A stretch of DNA of 64,000 nt from Candidatus Competibacter denitrificans Run_A_D11 (GCF_001051235.1 NZ_CBTJ020000040.1:1-64000), one strand, 5' to 3'; counted from the stretch's first letter, positions 27,064-37,382 are shown. Notes: generated by a model not told the origin, from the letters alone. A program made the numbers and translations.

Positions 27064-27900
27064 TTAGCGGGAACTGGTCTGGCTTAACTGATAGCAGGTG
27101 GTTTTACCCAAAGTAATCGGCTCGAAGGCGGCGCTCAGATTGAGCGTGGTTTCCGAAGCCCCCAAAAACAGGTAACCATCCGGCTTCAATGCACGACGCA
27201 CATTGTTCAAAATCTGTTTCTTGGTTTCTATGCCAAAATAAATCAACACATTACGCATAAAAATCACATCCATCAGCGGCAGATTCGGCCACGCGCCAGC
27301 GAGGTTGCTCTGTTGAAAATCCACCATCCGCCGGATTTCTGGCTTGATCCGCCAGCACAGACCCTGGCGGTCGAAATACCGGGTGAGTTCGGTCGCAGGC
27401 AGGCCCCGGTTTACTTCGATCTGGCTGTATAACCCTTCCCGCGCCCGTGCCAGGATCGCTTCCGACAAATCGGTAGCGATGATCCGCAAGCGGCCCTTGA
27501 CCAAGGTCGGGAAATGTTCCCGCGCCAGCATCGCCACGCTGAACGGTTCTTGCCCGCTCGAACACGCCGCGCACCAGATCGCAACATGCTGGCTCGACGA
27601 ACGCCGCGCCAGTAGTTCCGGCAAAATCCTGGCTTTGAGCGTTTCAAACGGATGGCCATCCCGGAAGAACGAGGTTTCGTGCGTGGTCATCGCTTCGACC
27701 ACCTGATGCCGAAGGCGAGGATTACCATCGACCCGCAATGAGGCGAGCAGCGCTTGCAGCGACCCAAAGCCGGTTTTGCGCGCCAGCGGGGTCAGGCGCG
27801 TCTCGACCAGATAGGCTTTTTCCGGTTCCAGCACGATGGCCGAAACACGCTTCACCAGGTCGCGCACGTAGTTGAAATCGGTTTCGCTGATCGCGTTCAT
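27064..27900 (-). CDS. cheR: Chemotaxis methyltransferase CheR (cluster 1)
   Basis: 278 residues. Small all-helical N-terminal domain (about 1-75), then an S-adenosylmethionine-binding Rossmann fold with WCAACSSGQEP and DVIFMRNVLIYF. It methylates glutamates in receptor cytoplasmic helices. A TTG four codons upstream is an alternative start; ATG 27900 is preferred. It follows cheB by 30 bases. Confidence 0.93.
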   Translation of the reverse strand: MNAISETDFNYVRDLVKRVSAIVLEPEKAYLVETRLTPLARKTGFGSLQALLASLRVDGNPRLRHQVVEAMTTHETSFFRDGHPFETLKARILPELLARRSSSQHVAIWCAACSSGQEPFSVAMLAREHFPTLVKGRLRIIATDLSEAILARAREGLYSQIEVNRGLPATELTRYFDRQGLCWRIKPEIRRMVDFQQSNLAGAWPNLPLMDVIFMRNVLIYFGIETKKQILNNVRRALKPDGYLFLGASETTLNLSAAFEPITLGKTTCYQLSQTSSR

Positions 27901-27930
27901 CGGCAGAATCAAGGGTTGAAGTTGGGGTAT

Positions 27931-29106
27931 CTAGCGACCCACCCGTAGGCGGCTGAGCAGTTCACTAGCGAGTTGCGATAACGGGATTTGTCCGTCCGCC
28001 AAGCCCGCTTTCGCTATGAAACCCGGCATCCCCCACACCACGGAGCTGGCTTCATCCTGCACCAGGACTTGGCCCCCCGCCTTACGGATTGCCTCACAGC
28101 CACGCAATCCATCATTACCCATGCCAGTCATCACCAAAGCCAAGGTATTACCGCGATAAATTTCGGCAGCCGAGCGAAACAACACATCAGCGGCGGGCCG
28201 ACAGGAATTCTCAGGCTCACCCTGATGTAGTTGCAGACGCACTTGGGTTCCCTGACGCTCCAACGTCATATGCGAACCGCCCGGCGCGACACGCACCACA
28301 CCAGGCCGCACCGTCTCACCGGCCACGCCCTCGGCGATGTTAAGCGGGGATTGCGTGGCCAGACGTTCCGCTAAGAGTCGAGTGAAGATCGGCGGCATGT
28401 GCTGAACGATCAGGATCGGCACCGGCAGCGTGGCTGGTAATCTCCCCAGCAACGTGGTCAGCGCTGGTGGGCCACCGGTGGATACGCCGATAACCACGAT
28501 ATCCACTCGTTGGCGCAACTGGGGTAAAACCGGAGCCATCGGCCGGCTCACTGGCCTGGGCGACACGAGTGGCTCGACCGACGCCCGGCCGAACGGCACC
28601 CAGCCGGCCGACCGTGCCACCGTCGGCGCCGATGCCGATGCCGATGCCGATGCCGATGCCGATGCCGACACTGCCGAGGGGATCGTCAGATGACGGCAAA
28701 ACGCCTTGATCCGTGGGATCAGATCATCGCGCACGCGCTGTAAAGCGGTCGCCATGTTGCCGGTGTTGGACGGTTTGGTGACGTAATCGTTGGCACCACG
28801 CGCCAGGGCTTCCAGGGTCACAATCGCGCCCCGCTCGGTGATCGAGCTGAACATAATCACCGGCAGGCGCGGCTGGCGTTTGCGGATTTCCGTCAACGTC
28901 TCCAAACCATCCATTTCCGGCATTTCCACATCAAGGACGATCAGGTCAGGATTGAAGACCGACAGCTTTTCCAGGGCGACCCGGCCGTTGGGGGCCTGAC
29001 CGACCACTTCGAGCATCGGGTCGCCGGTCAACACGTCAGCCAGCAACCGGCGAATTAAGGCCGAATCGTCTACCAGCATCAGGCGAATTTTGGCGATCCC
29101 GTTCAT
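27931..29106 (-). CDS. cheB: Chemotaxis methylesterase CheB (cluster 1)
   Basis: 391 residues: receiver domain (about 5-120, phosphoacceptor in LIVLDVEMPEMDG), a variable linker (about 135-190), and the methylesterase domain with catalytic Ser in GVSTGG, His in VQHMPP and Asp in TGMGNDG. The linker includes a Ser-Ala run encoded by six copies of a hexanucleotide. It removes receptor methyl groups and may deamidate receptor glutamines. Cluster 2 has its own CheB. Confidence 0.94.
   Translation of the reverse strand: MNGIAKIRLMLVDDSALIRRLLADVLTGDPMLEVVGQAPNGRVALEKLSVFNPDLIVLDVEMPEMDGLETLTEIRKRQPRLPVIMFSSITERGAIVTLEALARGANDYVTKPSNTGNMATALQRVRDDLIPRIKAFCRHLTIPSAVSASASASASASASAPTVARSAGWVPFGRASVEPLVSPRPVSRPMAPVLPQLRQRVDIVVIGVSTGGPPALTTLLGRLPATLPVPILIVQHMPPIFTRLLAERLATQSPLNIAEGVAGETVRPGVVRVAPGGSHMTLERQGTQVRLQLHQGEPENSCRPAADVLFRSAAEIYRGNTLALVMTGMGNDGLRGCEAIRKAGGQVLVQDEASSVVWGMPGFIAKAGLADGQIPLSQLASELLSRLRVGR
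28631..28666. repeat. Hexanucleotide microsatellite inside cheB
   Basis: Six perfect tandem copies of GATGCC (minus-strand GGCATC) encode the alternating Ser-Ala run of the CheB interdomain linker. Because the unit is six bases, gain or loss of copies keeps the frame and only changes linker length. Confidence 0.9.
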
Positions 29107-29150
29107 TGCGATATGTCCATCTTATTGAATCAAGTGATATGGCTGAGATC

Positions 29151-31421
29151 TCAAGTCACCGCTCGAATGACACCACGCCCTGGCCGGTAGTTGGCCGGCG
29201 CGGCGGGTTCGTAGCGGAATCGGTCAACCAGTTGGTGCAGTTCCGCCGCCATGCGCGCCATTTCGCTGGAGGCGTTATGCACATCGTTGGCACTGCCGAG
29301 CGTGCTTTGCGTCGCTTGGGCGACGTTGGTGATGTTTTGGGCGATTTCGGCCCCACCCCGAGCGGCCTCGACCACGCTGCGACCGATCTCGTTGGTGGTG
29401 GCGGTCTGCTGCTCAACAGCGCTGGCGATGGTGATTTGGATATCGTTGATCTGATTAATGATCGTGCTAATTCCTCCGATGGCGTCCACCGCACTGCCGG
29501 TGTCCATCTGGATCGCTTCGATCTTGCGGCCGATTTCCTCGGTGGCCTTGGCGGTTTCCTTGGCCAGTTCCTTAACCTCGTTAGCCACCACGGCAAAGCC
29601 CTTGCCCGCCTCACCAGCACGGGCCGCTTCGATAGTGGCATTCAGGGCCAACAGGTGGGTTTGTTCGGCAATGGAGGTAATCACCTTAATGATGTTGCCG
29701 ATGCCGGCGCTGCTTTCCCCCAGCTTGCGCACGGTGGCGTTAGCGCTTTGCGCCATGGTGACGGCCGAGGCCACCACTTTGGCGGCTTCAGCGGCATTCA
29801 GGGCGATTTCACGGATACTGGCGCCCATTTCCTCGGTGGCAGTGGCCACGGCTTCGACGTTGGCGCTAACCTGGTCGGCCGTACTAGACGCCATGACCGC
29901 TTTATGCGATGCGGCCTCGGCATTGCCGCCCATCTGCTGACTGACTGCGGTCAATTCCTCAGCGGCCCCGGCCAGAGTTTGCGCGGTCTGGCCGATCCGC
30001 CCCATGCTGTCGCGGAACGTGGCCAATAACTGGCCTAGTCCCAGCGCCAAGCGGTCGATGGTTTCGTTGCCGCCGCCAGCGACCTCTTGCGTCAGATCCC
30101 CGGCGGCAGCGGCGCTGACGGCCTTGAGGATGCGATCCGCTTTGGTTTGCAGCAGATAACTCTGCTCTTTTTCCCGCTCGCTGGTTTCCTTCTCCCGCTC
30201 GCTGGACTCTTTAGCGGCGCGTTCGACGCGGACTTTTTCAGTGACGATTTCCCAGGTGATCATTGGCCCCAAATAGGCACCGTCCGGGTCATGGATCGCG
30301 CTGAAATGCAGTTCGCAGGTTTCATTGCCCAGCGTGACCGTTGCGGTGTGAGGCAAACGGCTGGGGTCGGCGACGATGCGTTTCAGGTCGGTTTGACGCG
30401 GGTACAAGACCTCGACCGGCTGGCCCAGCAACCCGGTGACCGGCACCGATAATTCCGGCTCTAACCGCCGCAGCGTGCGCTCCATTGCCGGGTTCATATA
30501 GCGCATCCGCAAATTGCGATCCGCCACCAGGATACCGGTCGGCGCGCTCTGAACCATGGCCAGAGCCTGTCCGGCGCGCTTGCGTTGTTCGGCCAGTTCG
30601 GCCCAATCGACTTTTTCAGCTTGCAGCCCGGCATGGAGGCTATCGAGCGCCTGGTTGAGCGCCTGCGTCACCGTACCGAGTTCGTCCTCGGCCACGATGG
30701 GCGCCCGCCGGGACAGATCACCGCCAGCCAAACGACGCGCCAATTCTACGACGCCGCCCGTACTGGCTTGCAGAGTACGGCTGATGCGGAAAAATAACGC
30801 GGCGAGGGGGAGAATGAAGATCACCGCGAGCAGCCCCTCGCGCAGGAGCAAGCCCCACAGATCACCGCTGGCTGCGACCGTGCGGGCGCTGGCCATCAGC
30901 GTCCAGCGCCAGGGCGCAAACTCGCGGGCGTAGCTGACCTGCGATCCTGCCCCGTCAGCGCTCGATGACCCCTCATGGGCCACGAAGCCCCGGCCATCGC
31001 GCCGGGTGAGCGCTATCAAGTCGCCCGTCGCTGCGGCCAAACCACCGGCATCACGGGCATTCTGGAGCGGCTGGCTTTCCAGATCGGGCCGGGCGGCGTG
31101 CAGCAGCAGCCGTTGTTCTTGATCCAGCACCACAAAATACAGTTCCTGGTAACGCATGTTGCGCAGCGTTTCCAATGCCAGCTTTTGGGCCTGCTCACGA
31201 GTGAGGGCACCGGCCTGCTCCTGTTTTTGGTAGCGATCAAGGACGCCGGTCGCCACCTCCACCACACTGAGCACCACGGTTTTCGGCCCTTCGTGGGTAT
31301 CACGCCAGTGCAGGGCGAGTGACGACACCACCAGGAGCAACAGGCCGGCAACAGCCCAGCCGAGCATCAGCGCCAGCTTGCCGCGCAGAGTCAAATTCTT
31401 CATCATTTTCATCGGTTTCAA
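29151..31421 (-). CDS. Methyl-accepting chemotaxis protein with Cache and PAS domains
   Basis: 756 residues. Transmembrane helix 1 (about 14-36), a periplasmic single-Cache-like domain (about 45-175), transmembrane helix 2 (about 190-210), HAMP (about 212-265), a cytoplasmic PAS domain (about 285-400), a charged coiled coil with repeated ESSEREK/TSEREKE heptads, and the methyl-accepting signalling hairpin (about 430-735). The hairpin tip reads [19 protein letters not shown]; most receptors have Asn where this has His. It sits between cheW and cheB in cluster 1 and likely feeds the cluster 1 kinase. PAS plus Cache suggests both external and internal sensing. Confidence 0.93.
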   Translation of the reverse strand: MKPMKMMKNLTLRGKLALMLGWAVAGLLLLVVSSLALHWRDTHEGPKTVVLSVVEVATGVLDRYQKQEQAGALTREQAQKLALETLRNMRYQELYFVVLDQEQRLLLHAARPDLESQPLQNARDAGGLAAATGDLIALTRRDGRGFVAHEGSSSADGAGSQVSYAREFAPWRWTLMASARTVAASGDLWGLLLREGLLAVIFILPLAALFFRISRTLQASTGGVVELARRLAGGDLSRRAPIVAEDELGTVTQALNQALDSLHAGLQAEKVDWAELAEQRKRAGQALAMVQSAPTGILVADRNLRMRYMNPAMERTLRRLEPELSVPVTGLLGQPVEVLYPRQTDLKRIVADPSRLPHTATVTLGNETCELHFSAIHDPDGAYLGPMITWEIVTEKVRVERAAKESSEREKETSEREKEQSYLLQTKADRILKAVSAAAAGDLTQEVAGGGNETIDRLALGLGQLLATFRDSMGRIGQTAQTLAGAAEELTAVSQQMGGNAEAASHKAVMASSTADQVSANVEAVATATEEMGASIREIALNAAEAAKVVASAVTMAQSANATVRKLGESSAGIGNIIKVITSIAEQTHLLALNATIEAARAGEAGKGFAVVANEVKELAKETAKATEEIGRKIEAIQMDTGSAVDAIGGISTIINQINDIQITIASAVEQQTATTNEIGRSVVEAARGGAEIAQNITNVAQATQSTLGSANDVHNASSEMARMAAELHQLVDRFRYEPAAPANYRPGRGVIRAVT

Positions 31422-31484
31422 TCTCCTCCTGGCGATCTTATGCGGAGTGGCCCACGCCAGGCCGGACCCTCCCCTCTCTCGCGC

Positions 31485-31946
31485 TCAGGCATCGGCCATC
31501 GGGTGGCCGCGATGCAAAATTTCCGGACTGAACAACTTGGCAATGTTCAGAACCAACAACAGGCGGCCTTGCAATTTGTAAGCGCCCCTGATCAATTCCC
31601 GCGCAATCCCATCCAACGTATCCGGTGGATGCTCGAAACTGTCTTCGTCCACTTCCAACACATCCCCGATCCGATCCACCAGCAAGCTAAAAATCCCTTG
31701 CCGGGCGTGCATCACGATGTTGATCGGCAAGCGTTCGTCGGCCCGATCCTCCACTTGCAGCAACCGCCGCAAATCGATGGCAGTGACGATCTGGCCGCGC
31801 AGGTTGATCAGGCCACGCACCACGGCCGGCGCCAGCGGCACCGGGGTCACGGTCTGGTAGCGGATGACTTCCTGGACCCGCTCGACTTCGATACCGAAAA
31901 AGCGCTCTTCCAGGAAAAATGTACAGAGCTGACGCTGGTCGGCCAT
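31485..31946 (-). CDS. cheW: Coupling protein CheW (cluster 1)
   Basis: 153-residue CheW/SH3-like domain with FFGIEVERVQEVIR and RGLINLRGQIVTAIDLR motifs. It bridges receptors to CheA. It starts three bases after the cheA stop and precedes the receptor gene, so stoichiometric expression with both is likely. Confidence 0.93.
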   Translation of the reverse strand: MADQRQLCTFFLEERFFGIEVERVQEVIRYQTVTPVPLAPAVVRGLINLRGQIVTAIDLRRLLQVEDRADERLPINIVMHARQGIFSLLVDRIGDVLEVDEDSFEHPPDTLDGIARELIRGAYKLQGRLLLVLNIAKLFSPEILHRGHPMADA

Positions 31947-31949
31947 GGC

Positions 31950-34391
31950 TTATACCTCCTCTACCAGCGCCAGCAGCGGAGCCACCCGGCGCAGAAAACT
32001 ATCCACATCGAACAGCTCAGTGACTCGCCCTTGAATCACCAGCGTGCCCGATACCCCGTTACGGGTCGCGCGGCCCTTGACCTCAAACACATCCTGGATG
32101 ATGTCGAGGATCTCATCGACGATCAGGCCCACTTGCCGAACCCCATCGCCGAAGACGATGGCTTGCAACAAGTTCGTATCGGCCGCCGCCCCGCCCGCTT
32201 CCGCCAGGCGATTGAACGAGCGCCGCTCGCTGAGAATGTCCCGCAGATGGATCAACGGCAGGATCTGGCCGCGATACTGAACCACGTCCACATCGCCGGC
32301 GCTTTCAACCTGATCGACTGGAATCTCTTCCAGTCGGGAAACCGGCGCCAGCGGGATGGCCAGGCGGCTGTTGCCCGGCGAACGGACCAGCAGCAGGGTC
32401 TGGCGTTCGGCAGCGCGTGCCCGCGCCTCGCGCAATTGAGCGGAAATGCCTTGGTCGTGGCTTTCGCTGAGGATGTGGGCCTGCTGGGCGATGCCCAGCA
32501 CGTCCAGGATCAGGGCCACCCGCCCATCGCCCATGATGGTGGCGCCGGCGAACACCGGGATGTCCTGCAACACCTTATCGAGCGGCTTGACGACGATTTC
32601 CTGGGTGTCATTGATTTGATCGACCACCAAACCAAACTGGTGCTGGCCAGCTTGTAACACCACGATATTGATGACGCCGGTCGCGCGGGCGGGAGCCAAT
32701 CGTAATTCCCGATTGAGATGCACGATGGGCAGCAGCTTGCCGCGCAGCCGATAGACTGGGTTGCTGTGAACGTACTCGATAGCGGTGCTGCGCTGCTCCT
32801 CGTTGATGCGGATCAGCTCCAGCAAGTTGACCTGGGGAATTGCAAAGCGCTCCTTGCCGCTAGTGATGATCAGCGCCGGCACGATGGCCAGGGTCAACGG
32901 GATGCGGATCTTGAAAGTCGTCCCGTGGCCAAGCTCGCTTTCCAGGTCGATGACCCCACCGATTTTCTCGATGTTGGTCTTGACCACATCCATGCCGACG
33001 CCACGACCAGAGATATTGGTGATCTTTTCGGCGGTGGAGAACCCCGGCAGGAAGATCAGGCGCCGGATGTCCTGATCGGTCATGGTGAGGGCACGTTCGG
33101 CGGTAATCAGCCCTTTTTCCAGCGCCTTGTTGCGCAGCTTGCCGGGATTGATACCGGCGCCGTCGTCACCGATTTCGATGTGAACCTGGCCACCTTCGTG
33201 ATAGGCGCGCATCGACAGCCGGCCTTCCTCGGGCTTGCCGTCCGCCCGCCGGATCGCCGGTAGTTCGACACCGTGATCAATGGCGTTGCGGATCAAGTGG
33301 GTTAGCGGATCTTTCATCGCCTCAATCAGACTTTTATCGAGTTCCGTCTCCTTGCCTTCCATTTCTACCCGGACCTGTTTGCCGCAACTGACCGACAGAT
33401 CGCGCACTACGCGGGGAAATTTGGCCCAGATGTTGTTGATAGGCTGCATCCGGGTACGCATGATCCCTTCCTGAAGCTCGCTGGTGATCAGATTCAAGCG
33501 TTGTGAAGCCGCCAGCAGCGGTACGTTTTCCTGAAGGGTGCTGTATTCGAGGATTTGGTTGCGTGCCAGTACCAGTTCTCCCACCAAATTCATCAGCTTA
33601 TCCAACAGCGGCACATCGACCCGGATCGAGCTTTCCGCGATGGTGGGTGCTCCATTGCTCGGTGCAACGGGTGCGGGACTGGCTCGCTCCGGCGGTGGGG
33701 AAATCGGTTCAGCAGGTGGTTGAGGTGCCGATGCGGTGGGCATGGGCGCGGTGGCGGCGGGTTCAGGCACCGATGGAGCCGGTTCGGGCACTCCAAAGAA
33801 GATCAGATTATCAAGGGCGGGTTGCGATGCCGGGCTGAAGGTTGCTTCAGCATCGGGCGGGGTCTTCTCCACAGCGTCGAGCAGCACATCAGCCGCAGGC
33901 GCGAGCAAAAACTCGCAGTGCGCACCCGCTGGTGCCTCGTTGATCGGTGATGCTGGGATCTCTGGCGCCGGTATCGTCACCGGGCTGGCCGCTGAACCAG
34001 CGGAGGCGCTGGCTCCTCCGGTCTTGAGCCGGTTCAAGGTCTCAATGAGATCGGCATAGGATTCCTCGCCATCCCCTCCAGTGCGTTCCACTTCGCCCAA
34101 CATCGTGCGCACCGCATCCAGCATATTCAGCAAGGCGCTGGCGATTTCCCGACTGAATTGCAGCTTGCCGTCCCGCAGTAGCGACAGCAGATTTTCACCA
34201 GCGTGGGTCAGCTTTTCGAGATGGCCAAAACCGAGAAACCCGCAGGTTCCCTTAATCGTGTGGACCGTGCGGAAAATGCTGGCGAGCGTATCCCGATCTT
34301 CTGGATTTTGTTCCAGTAAGACGAATTTGGTGTCGAGCTGATCCAAGCCTTCAAGGCTTTCGGTCAGGAATTCTTTAAGGATGTCGTCCAT
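31950..34391 (-). CDS. cheA: Histidine kinase CheA with extra CheW domain (cluster 1)
   Basis: 813 residues. HPT domain with phosphorylatable His44 (TVHTIKGTCGF), a long Pro/Ala/Ser-rich linker (about 125-250) in place of a clear P2 domain, dimerisation helices (about 255-320), HATPase (about 340-490; N-box HLIRNAIDHG, G-box GDDGAG), and a CheW-like regulatory domain (about 495-630). A second CheW-like domain follows (about 660-805). The duplicated coupling domain could let CheA join receptor arrays in a different stoichiometry. First gene of cluster 1. Confidence 0.94.
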   Translation of the reverse strand: MDDILKEFLTESLEGLDQLDTKFVLLEQNPEDRDTLASIFRTVHTIKGTCGFLGFGHLEKLTHAGENLLSLLRDGKLQFSREIASALLNMLDAVRTMLGEVERTGGDGEESYADLIETLNRLKTGGASASAGSAASPVTIPAPEIPASPINEAPAGAHCEFLLAPAADVLLDAVEKTPPDAEATFSPASQPALDNLIFFGVPEPAPSVPEPAATAPMPTASAPQPPAEPISPPPERASPAPVAPSNGAPTIAESSIRVDVPLLDKLMNLVGELVLARNQILEYSTLQENVPLLAASQRLNLITSELQEGIMRTRMQPINNIWAKFPRVVRDLSVSCGKQVRVEMEGKETELDKSLIEAMKDPLTHLIRNAIDHGVELPAIRRADGKPEEGRLSMRAYHEGGQVHIEIGDDGAGINPGKLRNKALEKGLITAERALTMTDQDIRRLIFLPGFSTAEKITNISGRGVGMDVVKTNIEKIGGVIDLESELGHGTTFKIRIPLTLAIVPALIITSGKERFAIPQVNLLELIRINEEQRSTAIEYVHSNPVYRLRGKLLPIVHLNRELRLAPARATGVINIVVLQAGQHQFGLVVDQINDTQEIVVKPLDKVLQDIPVFAGATIMGDGRVALILDVLGIAQQAHILSESHDQGISAQLREARARAAERQTLLLVRSPGNSRLAIPLAPVSRLEEIPVDQVESAGDVDVVQYRGQILPLIHLRDILSERRSFNRLAEAGGAAADTNLLQAIVFGDGVRQVGLIVDEILDIIQDVFEVKGRATRNGVSGTLVIQGRVTELFDVDSFLRRVAPLLALVEEV

Positions 34392-34828
34392 AGCCGATAG
34401 GGTTGCTCAGACAGTGAGGCATGAGCCTTCAGTCCGTGGTCAATGGAAAAAGAACCGGTGAGGTTCAATAACACGGGGGGTTAAGCAATAACCGAACCAA
34501 CCTCATCATTCAAATATGGATCAAGCAGTTAATGGGTATTTGCTTCCCCTGTGGTCACATAAAAGAGAGTGAAAGTGGAGTAAGCGACAGCGAATTGACT
34601 GGGCGTGGAAATGGCATCGCCAAAATATTGGCATCTTCGGTGGTTTGAAAGACATTCTGCCGATAGTGGGTCGTTAGCTACCCGCAACCCACACGGTGCA
34701 CCAAAAGACAGATACCAGGATCAGCAGCACAACAAATTTATAACCTATTAATAATATTAATTAATATTTGTCATTTAATGTTACCGACTGACCGGCAACG
34801 AACATCTGCTGAAAAAAAATTTAACGAT

Positions 34829-34844
34829 TGGCATTGATATTGCC
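34829..34844 (+). promoter_or_regulatory. Possible sigma-54 promoter
   Basis: TGGCA-N6-TTGCC with GG and GC ten bases apart matches the sigma-54 -24/-12 pattern on the plus strand, toward chemotaxis cluster 2. It is 532 bases from the mcp start, so the transcript would have an unusually long leader, or the match is chance. Confidence 0.4.
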
Positions 34845-35090
34845 CTTACGCCGACCAACCGGACTAATCCGCCAGATGATAAAAAATTGCAGTCCATATC
34901 ATCATTTCTGAAGCTATTAGCGGACCCATGAAATGGAGTAAAGCCGTGGAAGGTTAGGGATAGTCGCTGCTCTAATGAGCTAGAGTATCGCGCACCATCC
35001 CATTAAGAGAGAGCAGTTCGTTTAGGAGAAGGTTCTTTAAAGTAGTTTAAGGATTATAACTTGGTTTTATCGTTCGCTTTGGTTAAGGCA

Positions 35091-35128
35091 ACTGGTTGGC
35101 GATGTTTAAAATTTAATCGCCAGCCAGT
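35091..35128. repeat. Imperfect inverted repeat in leader of cluster 2
   Basis: ACTGGTTGGCGAT (35091-35103) pairs with ATCGCCAGCCAGT (35116-35128) in 11 of 13 positions around a 12-base AT-rich loop. No T-run follows on either side, so it is not an intrinsic terminator. It may be an RNA structure or a protein-binding site. Confidence 0.5.
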
Positions 35129-35375
35129 CAGCCAAAGTCCGAGGTAGCTACTTAAAAAAGAATGATAGCTTCATTTATTATCGGCCAAAAAATGCCTACT
35201 ACCAAACATGCTAAAGTAGGTTGCTTTCTCTAAATAAGAAGAAGCCTTCCTAAGAAAAGGCCAGATCTAATCTAGCTGTGTTTTACCTCCCTGATGGCTG
35301 AGGAGACCCTAGCTGAAAGTTAGGATTTTCATTTCTAAAACATCATTCTCTATCTGAAACTTAGGAGATTTTTCT

Positions 35376-37373
35376 ATGAAAGAAAACAATGAAAAAAAAG
35401 GCTTGCGGATGAATATACGGTTGAAGATTTTGCTGGGTGTGTCGGTGGTGCTCGCCATCCTTCTGGCCCTGGGAATTACTGCGATCTTCAACCTCACTCA
35501 AATCCGTGGTGAGTTCGATGGCCTGGTCGAGGCCACTCAAGTTGAGCGTTATGCCTTGAATGCACGGGTACATGTCCGGGATTTTCGTCTTGGCGACTAT
35601 GAGGCAGCCGACAAAGTTCATAATGACCTCAAAACGATTATCACCGCATTAGAAACGATTGATAAGGCGTCAACCAACACTGATTTGCTGGAAAAATCCA
35701 AAGCTGCTCGCACGGCCACCCTGGAGTACACCAAGGCTTTTGATGGTTTCCTTGAGGCTATGAAAAGCAATAAGGTAGCCGTGGCAACGATGGTCAACCA
35801 AGGGCAACAAGTGATTAAGCTGGCGAAGGAATACTACGAAAATAGCCAGAAGGAAGCCGCCTTGTGGGTTTATATCAATGCGCTAGAGATCATGAAGAGT
35901 GAGAAGGATGAACGTCTCTATAAAAACCGTGATTATTATAAAGACATGTTACAAAAGCGCGGGGAACTGATTCGCTATTTCAACCAGATGGATGGATCTG
36001 GGACTGATGAGAAAGTCAACCAAGCCCGTAAAGCCACCGAAGAGTATTTCCAAGCAGCGGCGAGCTGGATCACGAACGATACCAAAGTCGAGAAAGAGAT
36101 AATCCCGCAAATGACCGAGCGCGGCGGTGAAGCTGTCCGCTTGGCTTATGACGCAGCGAGCAATGCTGCCAAAAGCATGATCTCGACCGAACAGCTCAGC
36201 ATTACCACCATCAGTATTGGCATCATTATCGCGGTCATACTAGGAATCATCATCGCCCTCGTCCTGGCCAACATGGTCGCCCGTCCGCTCACTTACGGTG
36301 TCGAGTTTGCTAAGACGATTGCCAGTGGCAACCTGGGCCAGCGTATTGAGCCGCAGTATCTGCGGCGCGGTGATGAAATCGGTGATTTGGCTGAAGCGCT
36401 CGATGATATGGTCGGTCAACTCAAGGGAATGGTCGGGAGCGTCAACGAAGCGACGAGCCAAGTGGCCTCTGCCTCATCGGAGATTGCGCAAGGGAGCAGT
36501 GATTTAGCCCAACGCACGGAAGAGCAAGCCTCAGCCCTGGAAGAGACCGCTTCCTCCATGGAAGAACTAACTGGAACGGTTAAGCAAAGCGCTGAGAACG
36601 CCGGTCAGGCCAATCAATTGGCCGGGGCCGCCCGCACCCAGGCCGAGCAAGGCGGTCAGGTGGTCGATCAGGCCGTCGCCGCGATGGGAGCCATCCATCA
36701 AAGCAGTAAGAAGATCGCCGATATCATCGGCGTGATTGATGAGATTGCCTTTCAGACGAATCTCCTGGCACTGAATGCCGCCGTCGAAGCCGCCCGCGCC
36801 GGCGAACAAGGCCGTGGCTTTGCCGTGGTCGCCGGCGAAGTCCGTAAGCTCGCCCAGCGCAGCGCTGATGCCGCGAAAGAGATCAAAACCCTGATCACCG
36901 ACAGCGTGGCCAAAGTCGAAGATGGCGGCAAGCTGGTCGATAAGGCCGGTCAGACCCTCAAAGAGATCGTCACTTCCATTAAGAAAGTCAGCGATATCGT
37001 CGCAGAAATCGCCGCCGCCAGTCGGGAACAGGCCGCCGGCATCGAGCAGGTCAACAAAGCCATCCTCCAGATGGATCAAGTCACCCAGCAGAATGCCGCC
37101 CTGGTCGAACAAACCGCCGCCGCCAGCCACAGCATGGGCGATCAGGCCCAGGAACTCCAACGCTTGATGGGCTTCTTTAAATTGGATCGCACCAACCCCA
37201 CCGCCGGGACCACCGCAACCTCCGCCAAAGCCCCGACCCCGTTGCGGCCTGTCCCAACCACCGGCTCACGACCCACCGTCGTGAAAACTCCCGCAAAACC
37301 TCGTCCAGTCGCAGCCGCTAGAAAACCCGCCGCTACCGCCGCTGCGACCGAGCAAGAGTGGGAAGAATTTTAG
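35376..37373 (+). CDS. Methyl-accepting chemotaxis protein with C-terminal WEEF tether
   Basis: 665 residues. Transmembrane helix 1 (about 15-40), a long helical periplasmic sensor (about 45-270, resembling a helical-bimodular HBM-type domain), transmembrane helix 2 (about 275-300), HAMP (about 300-352) and a signalling hairpin with [22 protein letters not shown] Pro/Thr/Ala/Lys-rich flexible tail follows, ending EQEWEEF. This resembles the NWETF-type pentapeptide that tethers CheR and CheB to receptors. GGAG nine bases upstream fixes the ATG at 35376. First gene of cluster 2. Confidence 0.93.
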   Translation: MKENNEKKGLRMNIRLKILLGVSVVLAILLALGITAIFNLTQIRGEFDGLVEATQVERYALNARVHVRDFRLGDYEAADKVHNDLKTIITALETIDKASTNTDLLEKSKAARTATLEYTKAFDGFLEAMKSNKVAVATMVNQGQQVIKLAKEYYENSQKEAALWVYINALEIMKSEKDERLYKNRDYYKDMLQKRGELIRYFNQMDGSGTDEKVNQARKATEEYFQAAASWITNDTKVEKEIIPQMTERGGEAVRLAYDAASNAAKSMISTEQLSITTISIGIIIAVILGIIIALVLANMVARPLTYGVEFAKTIASGNLGQRIEPQYLRRGDEIGDLAEALDDMVGQLKGMVGSVNEATSQVASASSEIAQGSSDLAQRTEEQASALEETASSMEELTGTVKQSAENAGQANQLAGAARTQAEQGGQVVDQAVAAMGAIHQSSKKIADIIGVIDEIAFQTNLLALNAAVEAARAGEQGRGFAVVAGEVRKLAQRSADAAKEIKTLITDSVAKVEDGGKLVDKAGQTLKEIVTSIKKVSDIVAEIAAASREQAAGIEQVNKAILQMDQVTQQNAALVEQTAAASHSMGDQAQELQRLMGFFKLDRTNPTAGTTATSAKAPTPLRPVPTTGSRPTVVKTPAKPRPVAAARKPAATAAATEQEWEEF

Positions 37374-37382
37374 GAGAAACCG

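Larger units (their letters stand above)
34392..35375. other. Long AT-rich intergenic region between chemotaxis clusters
   Basis: Nearly 1 kb without a convincing gene between divergent cheA (minus) and mcp (plus). Composition is clearly more AT-rich than the surroundings, notably an A/T-only-like tract near 34741-34785. It holds a sigma-54-like element at 34829-34844 and an imperfect hairpin at 35091-35128. Short frames exist but lack ribosome-binding sites. It may contain promoters for both clusters, a long leader or a small RNA. Confidence 0.5.

Noticed and set aside
29106..30029. Long plus-strand frame of about 300 codons opposite the receptor gene
   Set aside because: It is the antisense shadow of a clearly real methyl-accepting protein in GC-rich DNA, with low-complexity composition and no ribosome-binding site.
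31440..32657. Plus-strand frame of 405 codons across cheW and cheA
   Set aside because: Antisense to two well-supported genes, no recognisable domain, and codon pattern explained by the opposite strand.
34650..35190. Sigma-28 promoters (GCCGATA at 34660 plus strand and GCCGATAA at 35178-35185 minus strand)
   Set aside because: The -10-like parts match but no TAAA is present at the required 15-base spacing, so they are not reported as FliA promoters.
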